Notes: generated from the sequence alone by a model not told the origin. Positions 4,722 through 12,835 are shown, numbered from the stretch's first letter. The stretch is DNA of 14,471 bases from Spirochaetaceae bacterium (GCA_016342385.1 JAEINM010000054.1:1-14471), one strand, 5' to 3'. A program made the numbers and translations.

Positions 4722-6656
4722 ATGTCTGAATTTTCAATTCTTCCCGGTTTGAAGGATCCGGCAGCGCTGAAGAATCTAACATCTGAAGAGCTGGAGATTC
4801 TGTCAGGAGAAATCCGGGAATATATTATAGAAACAGTAAATAAAAATGGAGGTCATATGGCCTCTAATCTCGGTGTTGTTGAGTTGACAATCGCGCTGCA
4901 TAGGTCTTTTAACTCTCCATTCGATAAAATAGTCTGGGATGTGGGACATCAATGCTACACTCATAAATTATTGACGGGAAGATACAGAGAATTTAAAACT
5001 CTGAGACAGACTGGTGGAATGAGCGGTTTTCCCAAAAGGGAAGAAAGTGTTCATGATATTATGGATACAGGTCATGCTTCAACGTCTGTTTCCGCTGCAT
5101 TGGGTGTTTTGGTTGGCGAACATCTGTCAAACAGCAAAAGTAGAGCCATTGCTGTAATTGGAGATGGTTCATTAACCGGAGGTCAGGCTCTGGAAGCTTT
5201 GAATTATGCCGGACATCTTCGAAAAAACCTCATAATTATTCTGAATGATAATAATATGTCTATTGGAACCAATGTGGGAGCTATGTCTTCCTACATGAGC
5301 CGGTTGACCTCAACAGAATACTACCTTCATATGAGAAATTTCATTGACAGAGCTGTCAGCATTATCCCTTTTTTCGGGAAATCAATATTGAAATCGATTT
5401 ACAGGTTAAAAAGGGGAGCGAAAGGGATTATCTTTAAAGAGAATCTCTTTACCGATCTCGGCTTTAAATATATCGGTCCCATAAACGGGCACAATATTGA
5501 AAGAATGGAAAAGGTTTTTGAGACAGTAAAAGATTTGAGAGAACCTGTTGTGATTCATGTTCAGACAAAGAAAGGTAAAGGTCTGACAGTTGCAGAAGAT
5601 GATCCTTCCGGTTTTCACGGTGTTTCTCCTGTTCCGGAAAAAAAGGAAAAAGATTCATCTGCATCAGACAATATTAAATTGACTGATGCCTATGGGATCG
5701 CTCTGGTAGAAGCGGCGGAGAAAGATAAAGCTATTGTGGCTATTACCGCTGCTATGACAAAAGGAACGGGTCTTCATGAGTTCTCTATTAAATATCCCGA
5801 CCGGTTCTTTGATGTCGGTATTACAGAGCCCCACGCTGTCACCTATTCCGCCGGGCTGGCTATTACAGGAAAAAAACCATTTGTATCGATTTATTCTACT
5901 TTTATGCAGAGAGCCGTCGATCAGGTCATTCACGATATAGCCATCCCCTCCCTGCCGGTCACTATCGTCATGGATCGGGCGGGACTGGTTCCGGGAGATG
6001 GAGAAACTCATCAGGGATTATACGATATTTCATTATTTAAAAACGTTCCGGGAATGACTTTCTTATCCCCTGTGACTTTAAGTGAAATGAAGTATGCCAT
6101 TGATCTTGCACGAGAGACTAAAGGGCCATTTATGATCCGTTACTCCAAGGAACAGTGTTTTCCTGAAGTTGATTCATTAAAACAGCCCTTTGTTACGGGA
6201 CGGGGTGTTTTTCTGAGAGAGAATCACGATGCTAAGGAAAAAATTCTCATAATAAGCCTCGGCTCACTATTGAGTGAGGCTGAAAAATGTGCAGATCTTC
6301 TCATCGAGAGGGAGATTTATGCAGATATCTACAATATGAGGTATATTGCTCCTGTAGATATTGATTATCTTTTTGAAATAGTGGGTAATTATAACCTTAC
6401 AGTATTTGTTGAAGATGGTGTAAAAACGGGCGGCTTAGGTGAGCAGCTGGCCGCAAAAATGTTCGAAAATGACAAACATTTTCATTTCAGGTATTTTGGC
6501 ACTCCCGACAAGTTCCTCGGACAGGCGACACGAAAGGAACTGATTGTTCAATGTGGACTCGATGGAGAGAGTCTCATGAAGAGAATAATTGAGATAAAAA
6601 GAAGTTATAGATTTAAAGAGGTTGTAAAACAAGTTAGAAATGATTCATGGCGTTGA
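4722..6656 (+). CDS. dxs: 1-deoxy-D-xylulose-5-phosphate synthase
   Basis: Dxs condenses pyruvate with glyceraldehyde 3-phosphate using thiamine diphosphate, the first step of the MEP isoprenoid pathway. The 644 residues fit the family. The N-terminal domain has GGHMASNLG (43-51), WDVGHQ (72-77), FPKREES, DTGHASTS (115-122), and the thiamine-diphosphate motif GDGSLTGGQ followed by NDNNMSIG. The pyrimidine-binding domain has DVGITEPHAVTYSAGLA, YSTFMQRAVDQ and DRAGLVPGDGETHQG. The C-terminal transketolase domain ends in CGLDGESLMKRI plus a short basic tail. GAGG at 4713-4716 sits five bases before the ATG. The gene is bounded by a terminator upstream and a new promoter downstream, so it is probably a single-gene unit. 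Its product feeds lipid carriers for the cell wall and the donor used by MiaA. Confidence 0.97.
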   Translation: MSEFSILPGLKDPAALKNLTSEELEILSGEIREYIIETVNKNGGHMASNLGVVELTIALHRSFNSPFDKIVWDVGHQCYTHKLLTGRYREFKTLRQTGGMSGFPKREESVHDIMDTGHASTSVSAALGVLVGEHLSNSKSRAIAVIGDGSLTGGQALEALNYAGHLRKNLIIILNDNNMSIGTNVGAMSSYMSRLTSTEYYLHMRNFIDRAVSIIPFFGKSILKSIYRLKRGAKGIIFKENLFTDLGFKYIGPINGHNIERMEKVFETVKDLREPVVIHVQTKKGKGLTVAEDDPSGFHGVSPVPEKKEKDSSASDNIKLTDAYGIALVEAAEKDKAIVAITAAMTKGTGLHEFSIKYPDRFFDVGITEPHAVTYSAGLAITGKKPFVSIYSTFMQRAVDQVIHDIAIPSLPVTIVMDRAGLVPGDGETHQGLYDISLFKNVPGMTFLSPVTLSEMKYAIDLARETKGPFMIRYSKEQCFPEVDSLKQPFVTGRGVFLRENHDAKEKILIISLGSLLSEAEKCADLLIEREIYADIYNMRYIAPVDIDYLFEIVGNYNLTVFVEDGVKTGGLGEQLAAKMFENDKHFHFRYFGTPDKFLGQATRKELIVQCGLDGESLMKRIIEIKRSYRFKEVVKQVRNDSWR

Positions 6657-6688
6657 TCGTGTTAACCTTAAAAAAAAAAGAAATATTA

Positions 6689-6735
6689 CCGGTAGTCATT
6701 GAGAGAGTCGTCCTTATATAATATAGACATACCGG
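6689..6735. repeat. Inverted repeat flanking the helicase promoter
   Basis: CCGGTAGTC (6689-6697) pairs with GAC-A-TACCGG (6726-6735), nine base pairs with one bulged A. The arms bracket the promoter core at 6693-6722, so this could be an operator; the right arm also includes the likely transcription start. The repeat is seen directly and the role is inferred. Confidence 0.35.
6693..6722 (+). promoter_or_regulatory. Candidate promoter for the DEAD-box helicase gene
   Basis: A perfect TATAAT (6717-6722) lies inside TATATAATATAG. The best -35 match at a usable distance is TAGTCA (6693-6698, spacer 18); a better-looking TTGAGA is only 12 bases away. Transcription would start near 6729, leaving about 27 bases before the ATG at 6756. 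The ribosome-binding site is weak. Confidence 0.45.
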
Positions 6736-6755
6736 ACAAATGAGATTGAGAATAT

Positions 6756-8540
6756 ATGAAATTTACAGATTTTAATTTTAGTGAAAAATTAGCAAAGGGA
6801 ATAGCCGGTGCTAATTTTATTGAATGTACACCGGTTCAGGAAGAGACATTTAAATTCCTCTTTGAAGGACGTGATATTTATGCACAGTCCCAGACCGGTA
6901 CAGGTAAAACGGGTGCATTTATAATAAGCGCCTTTCATCTGATGACCGAAGAAGATGATTTTAAGGGAAAAAAGACATTGGTCATAGCTCCAACCAGAGA
7001 GCTGGCGGTTCAAATAGAGAAAGAAGCCGAATTACTTGGTTCAGAAATGGGTTTGACAATTGGATCATTTTACGGTGGGGTCGGTTACAACAGTCAGGAA
7101 AAGAAACTGAAAGATGGTTGTGACCTGTTCATCGGAACTCCCGGTAGATTGATAGACTTTGGAAAATCGGGAAAAATCGATTACTCTCAGTTTGGAATCT
7201 GTATCATCGATGAAGCTGATAGGCTGTTTGATATGGGATTCCTTCCAGACTTACGGACAATACTAAAGAAAATGCCTCCGAAAGAAGAGCGGAGAACGAT
7301 GCTCTATAGTGCGACCCTCAGTTCCAAAGTCGGAAATCTGGCATGGGAATATCTGAACAATCCGGGAGAGATCGTAATTGAACCGGAGAATGTCACAGTC
7401 GAAGCGATTACTCAGGAGCTCTATCATGTGGGAACAGATGAAAAGATGAGACTTCTTCTGGGCCTTCTGAAAAAAGAAAATCCTGAGACTGCTATAGTTT
7501 TTACAAATACGAAACATACGGCTTATGAAGTCTCAAAAAGACTGGAACACAATGGATACGATGCACAATGTCTTATGGGAGATCTTCCTCAGAGTAAACG
7601 CCTGAAAATTGTTGAAGATACCAAGGCGGGGAAAGTGAAGTTTCTTGTCGCCACGGATGTGGCGGCACGGGGGCTGCATATTGATGATCTCTCTATGGTT
7701 GTTAATTATGACATTCCCGGAGATTGTGAGAATTATGTTCATAGAATAGGAAGAACAGCCAGGGCGGGAAAAAGTGGAAAATCCATATCTCTGGCCTGTG
7801 AAAAATATGTCTATGGCCTTCCTGCTGTAGAAAAATATATTGATTTAAAAATCCCTGTAGCATGGGCAACCGATGATCTCTTTGTTGATGACAAGAGTGA
7901 AGGTATGAGATTTCATATGCGCGACAATAATAGCAGAGCCAACAGCGGATCCAGAAGGGGTCGGGATGAATCGCGCAATAGATCTGGCGGTAGAGACCGG
8001 AATCGGGACAATAGAAATAGAGATAATAGAAATAGAAATAGTGGCAACCAGGATAACAGAAATCGGGATAAGGATCTGAAAAAACAGTATCCCCGTAATA
8101 AAAGACCGCTTGAGCAGAGTGAACGAAAGGTTCAGTCTCTTGTTATGGAAGTTTCCGGGAGTGCTGATTTTATTAAATCCTCTAAAACTTCAGATAAACC
8201 TGCAAAGCATCATAGACAGGATCGACAGGATAGGAAAAAAGATACAAGGAATCATAGAAAACCTTCATCTGACCGCCTAAAATCAGATCGTCTAAAGAAG
8301 AATAGAACAGCCCCGCAGTCAAAAAGACCTGTCAAGGACAGAGTTTCAAGCCGGAACAGCATCGATGACAGGCTGGCTTATTACAGATCCAAATATGGTG
8401 AAGATTTTAAAGTTGATGAAAAAACTGTTAAAATGGATAAAGAAAGAGCAAGGAAGAATACAAAAAAAAGAATTGATAAAAAACCGGAAAAGAAATCAGT
8501 TAAAAAAGGTCTTTTATCTAAAATATTCAATAAAAAGTAA
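6756..8540 (+). CDS. rhlB: DEAD-box RNA helicase, RhlB-like, with long basic tail
   Basis: This is an ATP-dependent RNA helicase of 594 residues. The two-domain core covers about 1-380. It has the Q motif around FTDFNF...CTPVQEETF, motif I QTGTGKT (46-52), PTREL (79-83), TPGR (128-131), DEAD (152-155), SAT (185-187), IVFTNTK (247-253), ATDVAARG (299-306) and HRIGRTARAG (329-338). The region after the core (GKSISLACEKYVYGLPAVEKYI, KIPV) is most like RhlB, the helicase partner of the RNA degradosome. Residues ~381-594 are low-complexity and strongly basic, with tandem R-D-N-R-N units around 412-438, then Lys/Arg/Asp-rich sequence and a more ordered patch, DDRLAYYRSKYGEDF (537-551). Such tails usually bind RNA and can promote condensates. 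RhlE or CsdA-type function is an alternative. It has its own promoter and ends at a strong hairpin. Confidence 0.85.
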   Translation: MKFTDFNFSEKLAKGIAGANFIECTPVQEETFKFLFEGRDIYAQSQTGTGKTGAFIISAFHLMTEEDDFKGKKTLVIAPTRELAVQIEKEAELLGSEMGLTIGSFYGGVGYNSQEKKLKDGCDLFIGTPGRLIDFGKSGKIDYSQFGICIIDEADRLFDMGFLPDLRTILKKMPPKEERRTMLYSATLSSKVGNLAWEYLNNPGEIVIEPENVTVEAITQELYHVGTDEKMRLLLGLLKKENPETAIVFTNTKHTAYEVSKRLEHNGYDAQCLMGDLPQSKRLKIVEDTKAGKVKFLVATDVAARGLHIDDLSMVVNYDIPGDCENYVHRIGRTARAGKSGKSISLACEKYVYGLPAVEKYIDLKIPVAWATDDLFVDDKSEGMRFHMRDNNSRANSGSRRGRDESRNRSGGRDRNRDNRNRDNRNRNSGNQDNRNRDKDLKKQYPRNKRPLEQSERKVQSLVMEVSGSADFIKSSKTSDKPAKHHRQDRQDRKKDTRNHRKPSSDRLKSDRLKKNRTAPQSKRPVKDRVSSRNSIDDRLAYYRSKYGEDFKVDEKTVKMDKERARKNTKKRIDKKPEKKSVKKGLLSKIFNKK

Positions 8541-8575
8541 AGACTCTGGGAATATCCCTATTCACCGGTTCACTA

Positions 8576-8636
8576 AAAGAAGGGGCTGTCGCAAATGTCC
8601 AATCATGGCTTCTATTTTTGCGACAGCCCCTTTTTT
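8576..8636. terminator. Long perfect hairpin, probably a bidirectional terminator
   Basis: AAGGGGCTGTCGCAAA (8580-8595) is the exact reverse complement of 8617-8632, giving 16 pairs with a 21-base loop. It extends outward through a G-T pair to A-rich and T-rich flanks. A T-run follows on the plus strand (8631-8636), and on the minus strand the stem is followed by TTCTTTTAG. It sits between the convergent helicase and pgeF genes, so it can end both transcripts. Similar arms occur at the ends of some insertion sequences, but no transposase remnant is present. Confidence 0.85.
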
Positions 8637-8645
8637 ATTTTCTGT

Positions 8646-9452
8646 TTATTTCAAAATCATAAATGCCGCAAACCGACCTGTATTGCCTCCATCAGCCCGA
8701 TAGGAATAAAAATTATCATTTGAACAACTTGTACAAATTCCTGAAATCTCAATATTGGAGAGAGGGATTCCTGCTTCGGTCAGCTGTTCCAGGTTGGCCC
8801 GTTTTAAATTAGCCCGGACAGTCTTTTTTTCTCGGCTTATCACTTCCGGTGAATAATGAAAGCTTCTCTTTATAATTGTTTCAGTCTCTTCTCCTATTTC
8901 GAAACAGCAGGAATCGATTGACGGGCCTATTCCGGCAATTAAACTCAGGGGATGACAATTCAGGCTCTCAACCATATACCTAATTGTTTTTAATGTTATC
9001 AGTTGAGCTGTCCCCTTCCAGCCGGCATGTATGAGAGCCCCGATTTTTTTTTCACTATCGTAGACCGCTATGGGAACACAATCGGCCACATGAATATTAA
9101 TCATAATATCCCTGTCTGTGATTATCAGAGCATCGGTATTTCTTATTGATGAAAGATACTCATTCCGTCCGGCACCAATGTCTTCAGGTAGAATCCTATG
9201 AATATTGCCACTGTGTGTCTGCTGGGCACAGGTGTACCGGGAGAAGGGAATTTTTTCAGTGCCGCAGAGGAGTTGCCGGTTTTTTATTACCGACTGCTCT
9301 ATATCTCCACAGTGAAGAGCCTGATTAAAATGACTGAATACCCCACTACTGTATCCACCCATACGACTTGTGAGTCCTATATTGACAGCCTGTGAAAAGG
9401 GATCAAATATTTTCCATCTGTATAAAGGTGGATTTTCAGCGGTATTGTGCAT
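8646..9452 (-). CDS. pgeF: PgeF/YfiH-family multicopper-type purine nucleoside phosphorylase (laccase domain)
   Basis: The 268-residue protein belongs to the YfiH/LACC1 (DUF152) family, which acts on purine nucleosides and in some bacteria removes L-Ser errors from UDP-MurNAc peptides. The zinc-binding triad is intact: QTH with His80, HVADC with Cys125 and HAGW with His142. Also present are SRMGGYSSG (29-37), GPSIDSCCFEIG, RANLKRANLEQL, CTSCSNDNFYSYR and a C-terminal TGRFAAFMIL. The open frame extends 60 codons upstream into the DJ-1 gene. ATG 9452 is preferred because homology begins soon after it and the 55-base divergent gap then holds a promoter. No Shine-Dalgarno precedes it. The laccase activity reported for the family is doubtful. 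The possible cell-wall role echoes murC in this window, but the two are far apart. Confidence 0.9.
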   Translation of the reverse strand: MHNTAENPPLYRWKIFDPFSQAVNIGLTSRMGGYSSGVFSHFNQALHCGDIEQSVIKNRQLLCGTEKIPFSRYTCAQQTHSGNIHRILPEDIGAGRNEYLSSIRNTDALIITDRDIMINIHVADCVPIAVYDSEKKIGALIHAGWKGTAQLITLKTIRYMVESLNCHPLSLIAGIGPSIDSCCFEIGEETETIIKRSFHYSPEVISREKKTVRANLKRANLEQLTEAGIPLSNIEISGICTSCSNDNFYSYRADGGNTGRFAAFMILK

Positions 9453-9466
9453 ATTCTTAAGAATAT
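9451..9466. promoter_or_regulatory. 16-bp perfect palindrome (possible operator) between pgeF and the DJ-1 gene
   Basis: ATATTCTTAAGAATAT is its own exact reverse complement. It covers the pgeF -10 box and reaches into its start codon. A dimeric repressor bound here would block pgeF and could also affect the divergent gene, whose start is 42 bases away. A cruciform or mRNA hairpin is less likely with no loop. The site is seen; the regulator is unknown. Confidence 0.4.
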
Positions 9467-9489
9467 CACTTAGAATAATAAATGAACAA
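9460..9489 (-). promoter_or_regulatory. Candidate promoter for pgeF
   Basis: Read on the minus strand, TTGTTC (9489-9484) and TATTCT (9465-9460) are 18 bases apart. Transcription would begin at about 9453-9452, on the start codon itself. This predicts a leaderless mRNA and agrees with the absence of a Shine-Dalgarno. Confidence 0.4.
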
Positions 9490-9507
9490 TTTAATAGAGG
9501 GGAAGAT

Positions 9508-10056
9508 ATGAAAAAAATGGCACTTTTTCTAGCCGATGGATTCGAAGAGGTCGAAGCGATTACTCCGGCAGATTTCCTGAGAAGGAGCGGAGTTGAAGTG
9601 ATTCTGACAGGTGTAACCGGGAAGTCTGTCACAGGCGCTCATGGAATTAAAATAGAATGTGATAGAGAGGTTTCCCTCCTGGACATCAATGATCTCGATG
9701 GAGTTATTATTCCCGGAGGAATGCCCGGGGCGGCTAATGTGGCCAAAGATGAAACAACTATGAGAATCATCAGGGCGGCTCTGGAAAATCAGCTCCTTGT
9801 AGGTGCCATATGCGCCGCTCCTGCAGTCGTACTGGGATCTCATGGCTTAATTAAGGGGAGGCGTTTTACCTGTTATCCCGGGTTCGAGAATAGCTTCGCC
9901 GGTTCAGTTTTTTCCGATGCCAGAGTTGTCGTTCATGACAACCTTATCACCAGTCGGGGGCCTGGTACTGCAGCAGAGTTTTCAGAACATTTAATAGAGT
10001 ACCTTTGTGGAAAAGACCAAAGGGATCGGATTCATGATTCTACTATCCAGAAATAG
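9508..10056 (+). CDS. DJ-1/PfpI-family protein (YajL/ThiJ-like)
   Basis: The 182-residue protein has the DJ-1 fold landmarks: ALFLADGFEEVEAITP with the conserved glutamate (Glu16), PGGMPGA (69-75), the nucleophile elbow GAICAAP with Cys102, FTCYPGFE, and TSRGPGTAAEF (148-158). Family members are glyoxalase, deglycase or redox-sensing proteins that protect against carbonyl and oxidative stress; the exact activity is debated and cannot be read here. The frame is open upstream to 9370. ATG 9508 is chosen because AGAGGGGA (9496-9503) lies five bases before it and because the family's first strand begins at codon 4. The gene diverges from pgeF, and no convincing plus-strand promoter was found in the shared gap. 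A short tail after LIEYL is unlike the core. Confidence 0.9.
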   Translation: MKKMALFLADGFEEVEAITPADFLRRSGVEVILTGVTGKSVTGAHGIKIECDREVSLLDINDLDGVIIPGGMPGAANVAKDETTMRIIRAALENQLLVGAICAAPAVVLGSHGLIKGRRFTCYPGFENSFAGSVFSDARVVVHDNLITSRGPGTAAEFSEHLIEYLCGKDQRDRIHDSTIQK

Positions 10057-10060
10057 AACT

Positions 10061-10088
10061 GATTTCTTTTAAGAAGTCTCTCTTTTTT
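10061..10088 (+). terminator. Weak candidate terminator after the DJ-1 gene
   Basis: GATTTC (10061-10066) pairs with GAAGTC (10073-10078) through one G-U pair, around a loop of TTTTAA. A pyrimidine run ending in six T residues follows. It begins four bases after the stop codon. The stem is AT-rich and short. Confidence 0.4.
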
Positions 10089-10150
10089 GCCGCTTAACCG
10101 GAAAAAATCTCCATTCAATCAGTGAATCTGACCGTTTATTATTTTTTAAA

Positions 10151-10207
10151 TGATATTTGGAGGAAAAAATATACATTGTAAATATCAAGAGACAATATCA
10201 ATAGACA
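10151..10207 (+). promoter_or_regulatory. Tandem 13-bp repeats and inverted repeat upstream of the TonB receptor gene
   Basis: ATATCAAGAGACA (10182-10194) is followed without a gap by ATATCAATAGACA (10195-10207), 12 of 13 bases identical. In addition, TGATATTT (10151-10158) is the reverse complement of AAATATCA (10180-10187). Repeated ATATCA units in both orientations suggest binding sites for a regulator controlling the receptor operon. I do not recognise a Fur box or a known riboswitch. The rest of the 247-base gap is AT-rich with no clear gene. Confidence 0.4.
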
Positions 10208-10246
10208 TTAATAATAAAAGTAGTATTGCGGGTAACATTTTATTAC

Positions 10247-10270
10247 TTTTCAATTGTTACAAATTGAGAA
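10247..10270 (+). other. Hairpin in the receptor gene leader
   Basis: TTTTCAATT (10247-10255) pairs with AATTGAGAA (10262-10270), nine pairs with one G-U and a six-base loop, 33 bases before the receptor start codon. It could be an operator or an RNA leader hairpin. No clear promoter boxes could be assigned around it. Confidence 0.3.
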
Positions 10271-10303
10271 CGTTAGTTTTATCGCCAAGGAATTAAGTTA
10301 ATT

Positions 10304-12826
10304 ATGAAAAAAAAGTTTTTGACTCTCATTTTGATGTTTGCATCTATCTTTTTATTACAGGCCAAAGATCTCAGTATTCATGTTGTAGACAGGGATCTCG
10401 AACTTCCTCTGGAAGGGGTTCGAATTCTGAATGTTGATAGTGGAGCAGTTGCTTTTACAGATCGATTTGGAGAAGCCCTTATCACTATATCAGATAGCAG
10501 TGATCGGGTAGTCATTGTTGCGGAATCTATAGGTTATGAACCTAGAAAGATACTGGTAAAGGATTTTGATAAACCTCTTGAAGTTGAAATGCTGATGGAA
10601 GGAATCCTTGAAGGACAGGAACTGATTGTCGAAGAAGAGGCCATTGGAGAGACCGATGAAGAGGTCGGTGTCTCGACTGTTATCGAAAAAGATATGATTC
10701 AGTCGGCGGCAAAAATCGGAATAATTGAAGACGTTATGACAGCCATAAAAATCCTTCCCGGGGTTATTTACAGTGGCCAGTTTGATGCTGGTATATCCGT
10801 AAGAGGAGGAACTGTTGATGGTCTGACAACTGTTCTTGATGGTTTTGTTGTCAAGTACCCTTATCACTGGGGGGGTGGATTTTCAATTTTCAATCCCAAT
10901 ATTGTTGAATCGGTCAAGTTTTCCTCGGGTATATTCTCTTCAAAATATGGTCAGGCTACAAGCGGTCTTATGGAAGTGAATACAGTAAATCCAAGTGATG
11001 GTTTTAAACTGGAAACGATCTCTTCAACTTCGACTCTCGAAATCTTTACTCAGATCCCCATTGGCCAACAGAACAAATTCGGTATTTTCAGTGGTTTCAG
11101 GTTGACCAATTACGATCTGATTCTTGGCGCCATGGGTGCTTTTGCCAATGCCACAGATAATGAGAACTTAAAAGCTACAATAGAACCCATAACCCGGGTT
11201 CCCTATATTTATGACTTCTATGTCAAAGCATTCTACCGGCCGTCGGACCGTTTTGAATGGTTTGTCAATGGATTTCTGGGGAATGATGGAATCGGGATTG
11301 AGAGTGAAGTTGACGAGGAAGAGAATACTATTGGATCGGGTGCCGATTTTAATTATTTAAACAGAGATTTTTTCATCTCCACCAATTTAAAATTTATGCC
11401 TGCAGATAATCTGCTTATGACTCTTCTCTTCGGCTATGAAAACTGGAAACAGACTGTCGATATCAAATTATATGAATCGGGAACAAGGAATTATTCAGAG
11501 GAATTCATTGCCACATACGGGCCTTCCACAACTTCTTTCACCATAAATACAGAATCAGATTATTCTGATGTTACCTATAAAGAGGGGATTCAGGGACGAT
11601 TGGATTCGGACTGGTCTATTAATGATAATATAATTTTTCAAAGTGGTCTTGGGGCCTATCTGGATATAGGATCAAGTGAGCAGACTGGTGAAATGTGGTC
11701 AATTTTTACAAATGGACCGGTCCCTGAGTATAAAAAATTCACAATAGATCTAGAAACAGATGAAACAAAAGTGCTCAACTCTTTTGCTTATATCAATTTT
11801 GATATGGAGCTAATTTCAGATGTCTTACTTTTGGATCTGGGGTGTAGAGTGGACCATACGTATATTCTGGGAGCTGATGATTTTACCCTTAATACCTATC
11901 CGGTCCCCGGACCGAGAATGAATCTGACATTTTCTCCCGACACAGAGGGCAATTTTTTCACGGACAATAGCTGGAGTATCGGGGCTGGTTTGTTTTCAAA
12001 AACTCCCCTGGTCTCATTTCTCTTAAACAATGAATATGACCTGGATGACTTTGATGTGGAACCTGAAAAAAGTTTGACCACAGTTCTGGGATGGGATACC
12101 CACCTGCCTTTGGATTTTCATTTTAAAATTGAAGGTTATTATAAATATATATTTGACCGACTATATGTAAATCTTGAAGAGGACTCTGGAAGTGAAGCTT
12201 TAATTCCTTTGATTAAAACAGATGGTATAGGCCATGTCGTTGGTGGGGATCTTCTTCTGGAAAGAAAAACATCCCGTTATTTCGATGGTATGCTCAGTTA
12301 TTCCTTTGTCTATGGCAAATATTATAACCCCGATACAGGAGAAAATGAATTTGCCAATGATGATGATCCAAGAGGGGAGTGGTATTTTCCTGCTTTCCAC
12401 AGATTTCATAATCTGAATCTGCTTCTCAATATAAAACCATTAAAATGGTTTACTTTTATGTCGAAATTGAGTTTTGCCACGGGGACCCCCAGGAAAGACT
12501 GGGAAGATGAAAAATCAATGTACCCTGCAATAGTTGAGGGAGAATTGGCAGAGTTCTATAACCGCGGTAGCATATATAGCAGTACTCTGAGAATGAACTG
12601 GGTACTTGCCCTTGATCTAAAACTCTCGTTTCATAGTTTCAAACCCAATTCCAAGATCGAATGGGAGTTCTATATAGGGATCGAGAATGTATTAGCTCCA
12701 TTGATGACAGCAATACTACCCAGTGATTCCGTTGATCTTGATAAATGGAATGGTGAAGAAAAAGATGTCCCCGCGGCAGGACTGAACTTCCCGACTCCCA
12801 GCATCGGGTTTAAATTGTCTTATTAA
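10304..12826 (+). CDS. TonB-dependent outer-membrane receptor with N-terminal beta-sandwich domain
   Basis: This 840-residue protein is an outer-membrane active transporter driven by TonB. A signal peptide (1-20, ending LQA) is followed by a carboxypeptidase-regulatory-like domain (about 23-98: SIHVVDRD, LPLEGVRI, AFTDRFGEA). A linker contains ELIVEEEA (106-113), a possible TonB box. The plug domain lies at about 120-228, with MTAIKILPGVIYSGQFDAGI, SVRGG, LDGFVVKYP and KYGQATSGLMEVNT. The remaining ~610 residues have the alternating pattern of a 22-strand barrel and end in GFKLSY, with the terminal aromatic residue expected of outer-membrane barrels. The substrate cannot be told. The N-terminal domain and sequence style resemble Bacteroidota receptors. 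AAGGA lies 12 bases before the ATG, a long spacing. The downstream lipoprotein starts nine bases after the stop, so they form an operon. Confidence 0.9.
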   Translation: MKKKFLTLILMFASIFLLQAKDLSIHVVDRDLELPLEGVRILNVDSGAVAFTDRFGEALITISDSSDRVVIVAESIGYEPRKILVKDFDKPLEVEMLMEGILEGQELIVEEEAIGETDEEVGVSTVIEKDMIQSAAKIGIIEDVMTAIKILPGVIYSGQFDAGISVRGGTVDGLTTVLDGFVVKYPYHWGGGFSIFNPNIVESVKFSSGIFSSKYGQATSGLMEVNTVNPSDGFKLETISSTSTLEIFTQIPIGQQNKFGIFSGFRLTNYDLILGAMGAFANATDNENLKATIEPITRVPYIYDFYVKAFYRPSDRFEWFVNGFLGNDGIGIESEVDEEENTIGSGADFNYLNRDFFISTNLKFMPADNLLMTLLFGYENWKQTVDIKLYESGTRNYSEEFIATYGPSTTSFTINTESDYSDVTYKEGIQGRLDSDWSINDNIIFQSGLGAYLDIGSSEQTGEMWSIFTNGPVPEYKKFTIDLETDETKVLNSFAYINFDMELISDVLLLDLGCRVDHTYILGADDFTLNTYPVPGPRMNLTFSPDTEGNFFTDNSWSIGAGLFSKTPLVSFLLNNEYDLDDFDVEPEKSLTTVLGWDTHLPLDFHFKIEGYYKYIFDRLYVNLEEDSGSEALIPLIKTDGIGHVVGGDLLLERKTSRYFDGMLSYSFVYGKYYNPDTGENEFANDDDPRGEWYFPAFHRFHNLNLLLNIKPLKWFTFMSKLSFATGTPRKDWEDEKSMYPAIVEGELAEFYNRGSIYSSTLRMNWVLALDLKLSFHSFKPNSKIEWEFYIGIENVLAPLMTAILPSDSVDLDKWNGEEKDVPAAGLNFPTPSIGFKLSY

Positions 12827-12835
12827 GAGGAAGAA

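Noticed and set aside
7263..7742. Minus-strand frames opposite the helicase
   Set aside because: They are opposite a fully conserved helicase core and are explained as shadows.
7981..8070. Short A/G-rich repeats considered as a CRISPR or non-coding tandem repeat
   Set aside because: They are in frame within the helicase tail, have no regular spacers, and encode R-D-N-R-N units.
9370..9507. 46-codon upstream extension of the DJ-1 gene
   Set aside because: It overlaps pgeF antisense. The strong AGAGGGGA site and the start of the fold both support ATG 9508.
9453..9632. 60-codon upstream extension of pgeF on the minus strand
   Set aside because: It would overlap the DJ-1 coding region antisense, and the family homology begins just after ATG 9452.
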